From Paludibacter sp. (GTDB lineage: Bacteria > Bacteroidota > Bacteroidia > Bacteroidales > Paludibacteraceae): a stretch of 17,093 nucleotides of DNA. This document shows positions 6,674 to 13,803 of the stretch, one piece after another; position 1 is the stretch's first letter, and the number at the start of each line of letters is the position of its first letter. The stretch is taken from NCBI GenBank assembly GCA_030655595.1, contig JAUSNQ010000134.1, forward strand, positions 1 through 17,093. The letters are read 5' to 3'. The translations under genes were made by a program, and so were the position numbers. A model generated the notes under the pieces. The model worked only from the letters and a program-made list of their open reading frames with translations. It had not been told where the DNA came from and made no database searches.

Positions 6674-7231
6674 ATGATAATGAAACGTGAATGGATGCAG
6701 TCGAACGATGAGCTGGTGCGGGGATGTCTGAAAAACTCCCGGATGCATCAAAAAGCGCTGTACGATCAGTTTTCGACCTCCATGTTTTCGTTGTTGTTTC
6801 GCATGCTCAACGATCGGGAATTAGCGAATGATGTGCTGCAGGATGCTTTCATAACCATTTTCCAATCAATCACTGAGTTGCAAAAACCGGAAAGTCTGCC
6901 GGGCTGGATTCGAACGATTGTGGTACGAACGGCCATTCAGAAGATCCGGGAAAGAAGTAAAATCGCTTTCGACGATGTGACTGAAATTACCGATGTGGTG
7001 ATGCCCGACGACAGTTTTACAGCCATACAGCTCGACGAAGCAATCCGGTCGCTGCCCAAAGGCAACAGACTGGTTTTTATGCTGGTGGAAGTGGAAGGCT
7101 ACAAACACCGGGAAGTAGCTGATATGCTGAGTATTACAGAAGGAACTTCGAAGTCTCAGTTGAATTATGCTAAAAAATTATTAAGACAGATATTAAAAGA
7201 ATACGCATCGGATTATGCTCCCAAAAAATAA
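6674..7231 (+). CDS. ECF-type RNA polymerase sigma factor
   Basis: Extracytoplasmic-function sigma factor of 185 residues, the normal ECF size. Region 2 spans about 27-95 and includes the core-binding helix NDVLQDAFITIFQSI (52-66) and PGWIRTIVVRTAIQKIRER. Region 4 spans about 118-172 with AIRSLPKGNRLVFMLVEVEG, then YKHREVADMLSITEGTSKSQLNYAKK as the promoter-reading helix-turn-helix. There is no extra C-terminal domain. ATG codons at 6674 and 6680 are both possible. The next gene overlaps its 3' end by 17 nt and encodes a single-pass membrane protein, the classic sigma/anti-sigma arrangement. It heads a seven-gene operon of exported proteins and probably controls that operon and envelope functions elsewhere. 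The inducing signal is unknown. Confidence 0.95.
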   Translation: MIMKREWMQSNDELVRGCLKNSRMHQKALYDQFSTSMFSLLFRMLNDRELANDVLQDAFITIFQSITELQKPESLPGWIRTIVVRTAIQKIRERSKIAFDDVTEITDVVMPDDSFTAIQLDEAIRSLPKGNRLVFMLVEVEGYKHREVADMLSITEGTSKSQLNYAKKLLRQILKEYASDYAPKK

Positions 7232-7793
7232 AAATATTGACTGGAAAAACAACTTATGCAATCATCAACCTGATGAAAGCGTTTGGATGAAAATCGAAGA
7301 AGATCTCGATTTTCAAATCTGGTTGACTGAGCATCTTCCAAATCTTTCTTTGCATGAGCCGGATAAAGAAGTTTGGAAAAGGGTTTCAGCACAGTTGCCG
7401 GTCAATAAAAGAATCAGTTTCAGGATTAAGATTATTTCTGTCGCGGCTTCTATCGCAGTGATTATGTTGCTCTCTACAGTCCTGCTGCAAATGCATAAAG
7501 GAAATCTTCGAACAGAAACAGATATAGCGTTTACTGCCTTGACTGAAAGCGACATGGAGCAGGAAGCAATGACCGAAATCAGGAGTTATTGCAACCTGCA
7601 CATGCCTGCTTGTGAACAATCGGATTATAAAGCATTGATGCAGTTGTTTGAGGAACTTAAATCTGAGGAGTACGAATTGAAAAAGGCAATGAGTCATTTG
7701 GGCGATTCGCCTGAAATGATTCAGGCATTGATTAAAATTGAAAACATGAAATCTGAAGCCATTCAGGATTTGATACTATTGATTCAATCATGA
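7215..7793 (+). CDS. Probable membrane anti-sigma factor
   Basis: 192 residues with one membrane helix at about 72-92, a cytoplasmic N-terminal part of about 70 residues and an outside C-terminal part of about 100 residues that is acidic and helix-rich. I do not see a zinc-type HxxxCxxC anti-sigma motif. The cytoplasmic part contains a duplicated element: HQPDESVWMKIEEDL (17-31) and HEPDKEVWKRVSAQL (47-61), exactly 30 residues apart. Position directly after the ECF gene, with a 17-nt overlap, and the topology are the grounds for the call; sequence motifs alone would not give it. The C-terminal part has two cysteines (in RSYCNLHMPACEQ) that could form a disulphide. It could instead be a structural protein of the operon, but an anti-sigma role is the best reading. 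Confidence 0.7.
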   Translation: MLPKNKNIDWKNNLCNHQPDESVWMKIEEDLDFQIWLTEHLPNLSLHEPDKEVWKRVSAQLPVNKRISFRIKIISVAASIAVIMLLSTVLLQMHKGNLRTETDIAFTALTESDMEQEAMTEIRSYCNLHMPACEQSDYKALMQLFEELKSEEYELKKAMSHLGDSPEMIQALIKIENMKSEAIQDLILLIQS

Positions 7794-8638
7794 GAAAGAG
7801 GATAATCATTGCCATACTGCTGATATTTCAGGCTTTGAACCTCACTTCACAAGATCTGATTCAGAAAGCGACGAAAACCCTGGAGTATCGTTTTGAAGAT
7901 TGTACTTCTATGCTTATTCAGGGCGAAAAAGCGACCATCCGAATCAGGGGAAAATCTCAGAGTGTGGTAGAATTGAAAATCTTGCTGGTTGCCAAACATA
8001 AAAATCCGAAAATTGCACTGAATGATTTGAAACACATCAGGTTTGTCTCCGAGAAAGATGGCACACAATTAAACCTGAAAAACTTCTACGAAAGGGCTAA
8101 TCGCAAAATTGAAAGCAATTTAAGCGTGGTTTACGAGCTAACTGTCCCGGAAAACATAGTCTTTCAACTCAATAATTTATACGGAAGCGTAACTCTGATG
8201 AATCTGACCGGTAGTAAATCTGTTGATATCTCCTTTGGACGGATCGACATGCAAAATATCAGTGGAATTACAAATCTTCAATTAAAATACACGAATCTGA
8301 CGGCTCAAAATATCGCAGGAAAGCTAACCGGAGATTTATCTAAATCGGATGCTGTGATTACCCATTGCGGTGCAACAACCGATTTGAATATGAAGTATGG
8401 TGTCCTAAAAGCAACGCTTACAAGTGATTGTGAGCAGATACGTGTTACCGGGATCCGCACGGAAGTAAACCTGCAAACGCCTGCTTCAGATTATAACTTA
8501 GATTTAAAAACCATTTACAGTGAGGTGGAAGTGTTTGATAAAGTTGTTACACCAACATATCGGTGGAACTCAAAATCATCACCTAAATCCATTTTTGTTA
8601 CTACTACCTATTGTCCGATAAAAATAAAATTAAAATGA
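7790..8638 (+). CDS. Exported DUF4097-like beta-repeat protein
   Basis: 282 residues with an N-terminal signal peptide (hydrophobic core IIIAILLIFQALNL, likely cleavage near residue 20). The mature part is rich in short beta strands with recurring patterns (GSVTLMNLTGSKSVDISFGRIDMQNISG; LTGDLSKSDAVITHCGATTDLNMKYG), the look of a right-handed beta-helix as in DUF4097/head-GIN putative adhesins. That family often sits behind ECF sigma/anti-sigma genes in Bacteroidetes. It starts in a 4-nt ATGA overlap with the anti-sigma gene, so translation is probably coupled. No lipobox is present, so it is predicted periplasmic or envelope-associated. The function is unknown. Confidence 0.75.
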   Translation: MRKRIIIAILLIFQALNLTSQDLIQKATKTLEYRFEDCTSMLIQGEKATIRIRGKSQSVVELKILLVAKHKNPKIALNDLKHIRFVSEKDGTQLNLKNFYERANRKIESNLSVVYELTVPENIVFQLNNLYGSVTLMNLTGSKSVDISFGRIDMQNISGITNLQLKYTNLTAQNIAGKLTGDLSKSDAVITHCGATTDLNMKYGVLKATLTSDCEQIRVTGIRTEVNLQTPASDYNLDLKTIYSEVEVFDKVVTPTYRWNSKSSPKSIFVTTTYCPIKIKLK

Positions 8639-9261
8639 TTGATCTGATTAAAATTAAAAAAGCGATGCTTGTCGGTTGTATGTTGTTGACCGCTAGCTGG
8701 ATAATGGCAGGAGATTTTGCAAACAGTCGCTTCAACCAGCGGATTGTCTCGCTGAACCCGGGATATATTTTTTCCGGAAACGGCGATTGCTGGGGCATCA
8801 GCAACGAGATTACACATTTCAAATCCTTCTCACCACGACTGTTTCACATGGAAAGAATTCAGGGATGGATCGTTAATGGCAATAGTTGGATTGATGGTGG
8901 TTTCGAGAATCAAACCGGAGTTAACATTGCTGCCGAAATTGGCATTACTCCCTTCAAAACCGGTAATCGTATTTTTTATCTGGCAGCGGGAGGTGTGCTG
9001 GGGTATATGTCGAATATTTCTCCCGGTTTCGGAACGCATTATTCCTATGAATATCAGGGAAATATACAGTCTTTGAACCGGATAGGATATAGTGCTGAGA
9101 ATTATTTCACACCCGGCTACTCCTTGTCGGCAGGTTACATCACTAAAGTTAATTCAACCCTATACTTAAACATCCGGGCGCATATTGATGCCTATAATTC
9201 AGGAGATGTTGTCTCCACATTGTCCATCGGAATCGGTCTGAATGCCTCTCCAAAACATTAA
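8635..9261 (+). CDS. Exported hypothetical protein, likely outer-membrane beta-barrel
   Basis: 208 residues from the ATG at 8635, which overlaps the previous stop as ATGA; a TTG 24 nt upstream is not needed. The signal peptide core is AMLVGCMLLTASWIMAG with cleavage near residue 25. The mature part alternates polar and hydrophobic/aromatic residues with many glycines (GVNIAAEIGITPFKTGNRIFYLAAGGVLGYM; YFTPGYSLSAGYITKV; STLSIGIGLNA), as in small 8-strand-type barrels. It does not end in the canonical aromatic residue but in a short polar tail. I do not recognise a specific family. Place in the operon suggests work alongside the other barrels. Confidence 0.65.
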   Translation: MIDLIKIKKAMLVGCMLLTASWIMAGDFANSRFNQRIVSLNPGYIFSGNGDCWGISNEITHFKSFSPRLFHMERIQGWIVNGNSWIDGGFENQTGVNIAAEIGITPFKTGNRIFYLAAGGVLGYMSNISPGFGTHYSYEYQGNIQSLNRIGYSAENYFTPGYSLSAGYITKVNSTLYLNIRAHIDAYNSGDVVSTLSIGIGLNASPKH

Positions 9262-9265
9262 TCAT

Positions 9266-9925
9266 ATGTACAGAAAACTATTTAATCTTCGGGTGCTGTT
9301 CTTTTTCCTGCTTTTTTCCACCATGCTTGTACAGGCGCAGGAAGATAGTATCGTTGTTGAAACTCAAACTTCATCAGATGAGTCGTATTACAAACTGAAA
9401 TATGAATCATTGGATATGTTTCTGCGCGACGAAACAAGGTTGTTCAAAATCGCCATTTCTCCGTTTAAACCCAATGAGAAATACGATTTCAGTATTGTCC
9501 TGACCCAGCTGTCGTACGAAAGCAAGTTGGGTAAAGCGTGGAGTGGTCTTGCCGAGCTCAATCAGGAGCTGATGTTACTGAGCCACGGGACTGTTTTAAT
9601 CAATTCCTTTGATCTGGGAGTGCGCCATTACATCAACAAATCGAAACAAATACAACAGGGATTGAGTGGGAACAACTGCAACGGGGTGTATGCCGGTGCA
9701 AAGGCCTCAGGTTTGGTCAGGGCAACCACCCGTTTTGCAGAAAACGCACAGGACAGGTATATTTCGTTAATCCCTTCACCAGAGCTGAATATCGGTATCC
9801 AGCAACGCATCAGCAATTTTTTTTATGTAGATGCCAATGCCTTTGTGAATTATAACTTCCAGTTAAGCGAACCCGGTTTCGGAATCAAAATACTCATTGG
9901 ACTGGCAATCAGTGCCGGCGAATAA
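9266..9925 (+). CDS. Exported hypothetical protein, predicted outer membrane-associated
   Basis: 219 residues from the ATG at 9266, which gives a clean signal peptide (MYRKLFNLRVLFFFLLFSTM, cleavage after VQA before QEDS). An ATG at 9242 would put eight extra residues in front and overlap the previous gene. The mature N-terminus is acidic and serine-rich (EDSIVVETQTSSDES). The remainder alternates in a beta-strand manner, with the last part (SNFFYVDANAFVNYNFQLSEPGFGIKILIGLAIS) like the final strands of a barrel. The spacing to the previous gene is 4 nt. The family is not recognised. Confidence 0.62.
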   Translation: MYRKLFNLRVLFFFLLFSTMLVQAQEDSIVVETQTSSDESYYKLKYESLDMFLRDETRLFKIAISPFKPNEKYDFSIVLTQLSYESKLGKAWSGLAELNQELMLLSHGTVLINSFDLGVRHYINKSKQIQQGLSGNNCNGVYAGAKASGLVRATTRFAENAQDRYISLIPSPELNIGIQQRISNFFYVDANAFVNYNFQLSEPGFGIKILIGLAISAGE

Positions 9926-9934
9926 TCAATTCAA

Positions 9935-10810
9935 ATGATGAAACAACAAATTCAAACAATACTTATTCTTTTAGGAACAATTTTCGTATTTAATTCATGT
10001 TCCGAAGATGAGATTTATCCGGCAGCCAACTTTTCAACCACAGGTTTTGTCCCCGGATTCAAATGGGTGCTTGATGCAAGCAGTTCTGTTTCAGTAGAAG
10101 GAAAAGCGCTGAGCTACCGATGGGATTACGATGAAGATCAGTCGCAGTTCGACACACCCTGGCTCACCGATCCGGTATATGTTTCGGTGGGACAATCAAT
10201 CAACAATTACATCAAAATTGTCACCCTTCAGGTAAAGGATGAAAACGGACGTATCACTGAAGTCAGCAAAGAGGTTTACCGAAGCCGGTTTATGTATAAT
10301 TTTCGGTTAGATACCTTACGCATGAATCAGATTGAAATTCCCCGCAAGCGCTATCAAAATGAAAAGGCAGGCGCTTTGGGCGGCGACTGGATGACCTGGA
10401 ATTTCCTGCTCAGTGGTTCTGACAATGTCACCAACACCACAGATTCACTTCAAAATGGATCGTATATCAGTTGGAATGAAGCGGCAAAACTTAAGTTCGT
10501 TTACAGCTATTTCAGTTTACCCAATAAATCCGACTGGCAGAATTTGATTGATCTTTTTTACGGAGAAACGCTTGCTGGATATAATCTTCAGGTTGATAAT
10601 CAGTACGGTCTGGGATTAGGCTTGTCTGGTTATGTGGTTAATAACCAGCTTCAAAGCAATGGCTCCACGGGTTATTACTGGACATCAACCGAAGTGGATG
10701 ATACACATGCCTGGGCTTTGGAAGTGAGTGAAAATTCAGATACAGTGAGGTTTGTGTCATTGCCCAAAAATTATCGCTGTAAGGTTAGGTTGGTTTATGC
10801 TTTTCACTAA
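9935..10810 (+). CDS. Predicted surface lipoprotein with PKD-like and FISUMP-like regions
   Basis: 291 residues. A type II signal peptide ends at C22 (IFVFNSC), followed by S-E-D-E, which resembles the acidic lipoprotein-export signal that sends Bacteroidetes lipoproteins to the cell surface. Residues about 30-115 have a PKD-like immunoglobulin pattern (DASSSVSVEGKALSYRWDYD; IVTLQVKDENGR). Residues about 145-291 follow the Fibrobacter succinogenes major paralogous (FISUMP, TIGR02145-like) scheme: SLPNKSDWQNLIDLFYG at 194-210, AGYNLQ, GLGLGLSG, GYYWTSTE at 246-253 and the closing NYRCKVRLV. FISUMP modules occur in surface lipoproteins of gut and rumen bacteria; the ligand is unknown. It lies between two barrel genes, 9 nt and 18 nt from them. 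ATGs at 9935 and 9938 are equivalent. Confidence 0.78.
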   Translation: MMKQQIQTILILLGTIFVFNSCSEDEIYPAANFSTTGFVPGFKWVLDASSSVSVEGKALSYRWDYDEDQSQFDTPWLTDPVYVSVGQSINNYIKIVTLQVKDENGRITEVSKEVYRSRFMYNFRLDTLRMNQIEIPRKRYQNEKAGALGGDWMTWNFLLSGSDNVTNTTDSLQNGSYISWNEAAKLKFVYSYFSLPNKSDWQNLIDLFYGETLAGYNLQVDNQYGLGLGLSGYVVNNQLQSNGSTGYYWTSTEVDDTHAWALEVSENSDTVRFVSLPKNYRCKVRLVYAFH

Positions 10811-10828
10811 TAAAACAAATCAGAATCA

Positions 10829-11425
10829 ATGAAAAAAATATTGTTGCTGCTCGTTATTTGCCTGTCGTTTGCACTTCAGGCTCAGGATTCAAAAGAAATC
10901 TACGGAAGACTCAATTATGCTTTTGTTCCCCATAACATGCTACAAGGTGTTGGTTATTCAGTCGGTTATCACTGGCAAGCTGATAAGCCCCTCTCATACA
11001 AAGTTGAATTGGGCATGTTAACAACCTACCGCGAACGGGAAATTGATCAAACTATCGGTAATATTCAGTTTTTGAATTTGTATTACAATCTGGCACAGAT
11101 GCATGTAGCCATTATTCCAACTTGGCAATTTGTTACAACTTATCGCTGGGGGCTTTCAGCAGGCCTTGGCTTGTCGGGCGCCTATCAGAGCAAGTTATTT
11201 ACTGTTTCAAATTATAAATATCGCGAAAGACCAACCAGCGATTACTGGCAGCAGGTCACGGATGTGGATGCAGCCAGTAATTTGCGTGCCGGATTGGTTG
11301 GTGCCTTTGATATCCATTATCAACTTTCTGCGAAATGGGTGCTTGGTTTAACCGCGCAGTACCAGATTTATTATCAGGGAGAGTCGGTGTTGGAAGTCGG
11401 CATAGGTGCGGGGTACAGGTTTTAA
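10829..11425 (+). CDS. Outer-membrane beta-barrel protein
   Basis: 198 residues. The signal peptide is MKKILLLLVICLSFALQA with cleavage before QDSKE. The mature part has clear alternating strands (GRLNYAFVPHNMLQGVGYSVGYHWQ; RWGLSAGLGLSGAYQS; LGLTAQYQIYYQ) and ends in GIGAGYRF. A C-terminal aromatic residue after alternating hydrophobics is the usual signal for insertion by the BAM machinery. Size suggests 8-10 strands. It is the last gene of the operon, 18 nt after the lipoprotein gene. I do not recognise a named family; an OmpA/OmpW-like small barrel is the nearest general class. No clear rho-independent terminator on the plus strand follows it. Confidence 0.75.
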   Translation: MKKILLLLVICLSFALQAQDSKEIYGRLNYAFVPHNMLQGVGYSVGYHWQADKPLSYKVELGMLTTYREREIDQTIGNIQFLNLYYNLAQMHVAIIPTWQFVTTYRWGLSAGLGLSGAYQSKLFTVSNYKYRERPTSDYWQQVTDVDAASNLRAGLVGAFDIHYQLSAKWVLGLTAQYQIYYQGESVLEVGIGAGYRF

Positions 11426-11427
11426 AA

Positions 11428-11691
11428 AGTGTTACAAAATGTTGGTTTATTGAGCATTCTCCTCACACTTACCTGTATGTCGACCCAAACCTTACAGGGA
11501 AAGATGGTCAGCCAGATACCGAGCAGTGGCTGCAGTTTGAAGAATCTCTTTACAACCTGAAAAGCGACCCATCAGAATCAGTTAAGAAAATTCCTAGAAA
11601 GAAATGGATAAACACAGAAGAGCCCACGAATATGTGGTTCAAATTTAAAAAGCCCCTGCATTACTACAGAGGCTTCAACGTGCAATCTTAG
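11428..11691 (+). pseudogene. Orphan open frame, possible 3' remnant of a lost gene
   Basis: An open frame encodes a plausible-looking C-terminal sequence (HTYLYVDPNLTGKDGQPD, EQWLQFEESLYNLKSDP, EEPTNMWFKFKKPLHYY) ending at 11691. No in-frame ATG, GTG or TTG lies between 11428 and the late ATG in EEPTNMW. The only upstream ATG (11335) is inside the preceding barrel gene in another frame. Its last 15 codons overlap the hairpin that serves as the argG terminator on the other strand. I do not recognise the family. It could be a degraded gene end or a chance open frame. Confidence 0.3.
11647..11674 (-). terminator. Rho-independent terminator of argG
   Basis: On the minus strand AGCCTCTG pairs with CAGGGGCT (8 bp including one G-U pair, loop TAGTAATG) and is followed by TTTT then AAATTT. 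It begins about 33 nt after the argG stop codon. The run of T is only on the minus strand, so the orientation is clear. Confidence 0.8.
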
Positions 11692-11706
11692 TTTTATTGT
11701 TTCAAT

Positions 11707-12906
11707 TTACTTTTCGTTGCGTTTCTGCACGTTGTAATAAATTTTCATCTGGTTGCCGAGGATTTTGGTGAATCCTTTCACATCGTCGGCACTCCAGGCA
11801 CGGTTGATTTCACCATATTCCCCGAAATCAGTTTTCATGAGATCGAACGGACTGTCAACTCCCACCAGCGTATAACTCAACGGGCGTAATTTGATGATCA
11901 CCGTACCTGTAACATTTTGCTGTGAACTTTGCAGAAATTGCTCGATGTCGCGCATCACCGGTTCTAAGTATTGCGCTTCGTGCAGGAACATGCCGTACCA
12001 GTTGCCCAATTGGTCTTTCCAGTACTGTTGCCACTTGGTGAGTGTGTGTTTCTCCAGCATTTTGTGTGCATTGATAATCAGCAAAGGAGCAGCGGCTTCG
12101 AATCCAACACGACCTTTGATGCCGATGATGGTGTCGCCGATGTGCATGTCGCGACCGATACCGAACTTGCTAGCAATATCTTCCAACTTGTTGATGAGCT
12201 TGATTTTGTTGTTGTCTTTTTCTCCGTTGATGGCCGTGATTTCTCCGTTCTCAAAGCTGATGGTAACCGTTTCTTCCTCTGTTTTCACAACCTGACTTGG
12301 ATAGGCTTCATCAGGCAAAGTCTGCTCCGATTTCAGGGTTTCTTTACCCCCGATGCTGGTTCCCCAAAGCCCTTTGTTGATGGAATACTCCATTTTTGTA
12401 AAGTCGGCGACAAAACCATGTTCTTTCAGGTAGTTAATTTCGTATTCGCGTGTCAGCACCATGTCACGGGTAGGAGTTAGTATTTTGATGTTGGGTGCCA
12501 GAATTTCAAATGTTAAGTCGAAACGCACCTGATCATTGCCGGCTCCTGTGCTTCCGTGCGCCACATAATCCGCATTGATTTCTTTGGCGTAATTGATGAT
12601 GGCAATTGCTTGAAAGATGCGTTCGGAACTCACTGAAATTGGGTAGGTGCCGTTACGTAGCACATTTCCGAAAACCATGTATTTGATACTTTGTTCGTAA
12701 TATGCTTCAGTTACATCAATGGCTCTGTGACTTTTAGCACCCAGTCGGTACGCTTTGTCTTCGATGACTTTTAAATCTGCTTCGCTGAAACCGCCGGTAT
12801 TGGCAACCGCCGTGTGGACTTCATATCCTTTTTCTTTTGCCAGATACATGGCGCAGAATGATGTGTCGAGACCTCCCGAGAAGGCTAATAATTCTTTTTC
12901 TTTCAT
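11707..12906 (-). CDS. argG: Argininosuccinate synthase
   Basis: Joins citrulline and aspartate with ATP to give argininosuccinate, the next-to-last step of arginine synthesis; cytoplasmic tetramer. The start at 12906 gives 399 residues, the normal length. The N-type ATP pyrophosphatase loop AFSGGLDTS is at 8-16, and the aspartate/citrulline-binding segment HGSTGAGNDQVRFD, the EYSINKGLWG block and IKGRVGFEAAAP are all present. A longer frame from a TTG at 12969 exists only because the dispersed repeat is open in that frame, so it is rejected. It lies 216 nt downstream of the GNAT gene with a 43-bp inverted repeat between, and ends in its own terminator. Confidence 0.97.
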   Translation of the reverse strand: MKEKELLAFSGGLDTSFCAMYLAKEKGYEVHTAVANTGGFSEADLKVIEDKAYRLGAKSHRAIDVTEAYYEQSIKYMVFGNVLRNGTYPISVSSERIFQAIAIINYAKEINADYVAHGSTGAGNDQVRFDLTFEILAPNIKILTPTRDMVLTREYEINYLKEHGFVADFTKMEYSINKGLWGTSIGGKETLKSEQTLPDEAYPSQVVKTEEETVTISFENGEITAINGEKDNNKIKLINKLEDIASKFGIGRDMHIGDTIIGIKGRVGFEAAAPLLIINAHKMLEKHTLTKWQQYWKDQLGNWYGMFLHEAQYLEPVMRDIEQFLQSSQQNVTGTVIIKLRPLSYTLVGVDSPFDLMKTDFGEYGEINRAWSADDVKGFTKILGNQMKIYYNVQKRNEK

Positions 12907-12930
12907 TTTAAGTAATTTTAATATATTTTG

Positions 12931-13108
12931 AACCACAAAAGGCACAAAAGGAAGACTAAGGGAACACAAAAGATAAATATTAGATATTAAACCACATTAG
13001 TCACTTTATAACACGAAAGTGAATAAATAGTATCACTCTTAGTTTTTTAGCTCTTAGCTTTTAGTTCTTTTGTGTTCCCTTAGTCTTCCTTTTGTGCCTT
13101 TTGTGGTT
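12931..13108. repeat. Perfect 43-bp inverted repeat (dispersed repeat copies 2 and 3)
   Basis: Arms 12931-12973 and 13066-13108 are exact reverse complements over 43 nt, separated by 92 nt. Each arm is the AACCACAAAAGGCACAAAAG block of the dispersed family. The left arm is followed (from about 12988) by ATTAAACCACATTAGTCAC, the second block also seen in copy 1; the right arm lacks it. It lies between the GNAT gene and argG, so a read-through transcript would fold into a very long hairpin. No transposase or target-site duplication is visible. Confidence 0.9.
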
Positions 13109-13122
13109 TATAAAATATGGTG

Positions 13123-13755
13123 TTATGATTTTTTTAATTTATTCGCTAAACGCTTAACTGTCTGGGTAATTTGCTGTTTTGGTCCGTTTGTTTTCTTTTT
13201 ATCTGCCTCCCATTTTGGATCGTACAACATTCCGGTACACAGACAATGTTTGCGACTGGTGCGTTGCAGGATATCGTAGTTTACACAACTCTGACAACCT
13301 GACCAGAAAGCCTCATCATCGGTTAATTCAGAGAATGTAACCGGTTTATAGCCAAGTTCCGAGTTGATTTTCATGACGGCCAAGCCGGTTGTCAATCCGA
13401 ATATCTTGGCGTCCGGATACAGTTTTCTGGATAATTCAAAAGCTTTACGTTTGATGCGTTTTGCCAATCCGCCACCCCGGAATTTTTCCACGACAATGAG
13501 ACCGGAGTTTGCAACAAATTGCTTGTTGCCCCAGCTTTCAATGTAGCAAAATCCGGCAAATTCATCTCCCGACAAAGCAATGATTGCTTTACCTTCTTTC
13601 ATTTTTTGTTCGAGGTACTCGGGCGATCGACGAGCAATCCCTGTTCCGCGTACTTTTGCAGCTTCTTCTATGGTTTTTAATATTGTTTCAATGTATCCCA
13701 AAAAGTTATCATCTGCAACCTGTACAACAATATTATCTTTTATATCAGCGTTCAT
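13123..13755 (-). CDS. GNAT-family acetyltransferase, likely N-acylglutamate synthase of arginine synthesis
   Basis: 210 residues. The GNAT core spans about 10-145, with the acetyl/acyl-CoA loop as SGLIVVEKFRGGGLAKRI (84-101; R93-G-G-G-L-A matches the RxxGxG/A pattern) and LTTGLAVMKINSELGYKPV as the later core strands. The C-terminal tail holds a cysteine set, C154-x2-C157 and C171-x-C173, plus a lysine-rich end. Position between argR and argG and the family suggest the first step of arginine synthesis, acylation of glutamate. From memory, the equivalent gene in Bacteroides thetaiotaomicron was assigned by genetics to N-acetyl- or N-succinylglutamate synthase, fitting the succinylated intermediates used there. 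The acyl donor cannot be told from sequence. It starts 48 nt after argR, probably one transcript. Confidence 0.8.
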   Translation of the reverse strand: MNADIKDNIVVQVADDNFLGYIETILKTIEEAAKVRGTGIARRSPEYLEQKMKEGKAIIALSGDEFAGFCYIESWGNKQFVANSGLIVVEKFRGGGLAKRIKRKAFELSRKLYPDAKIFGLTTGLAVMKINSELGYKPVTFSELTDDEAFWSGCQSCVNYDILQRTSRKHCLCTGMLYDPKWEADKKKTNGPKQQITQTVKRLANKLKKS

Positions 13756-13803
13756 TTTTTTTAATTTTAAGAGAGCCCCTGTGAGGGTAAGTTCGATTAA
13801 CTT

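Noticed and set aside
8611..8634. TTG start upstream of the first barrel-like gene in the sigma operon
   Set aside because: The ATG at 8635 forms an ATGA overlap with the previous stop and gives a normal signal peptide.
11971..12480. 169-codon plus-strand open frame
   Set aside because: Antisense to argG, which has all its family motifs on the minus strand.
12907..12969. In-frame extension of argG to a TTG at 12969
   Set aside because: The added 21 residues come from the dispersed repeat and precede the conserved N-terminus MKEKELLAFSGG.
13070..13279. Plus-strand open frame of 69 codons starting in the repeat
   Set aside because: It starts with TTG in the repeat arm, overlaps the GNAT gene antisense and shares its first residues with the false argG extension, because both repeat arms encode them.
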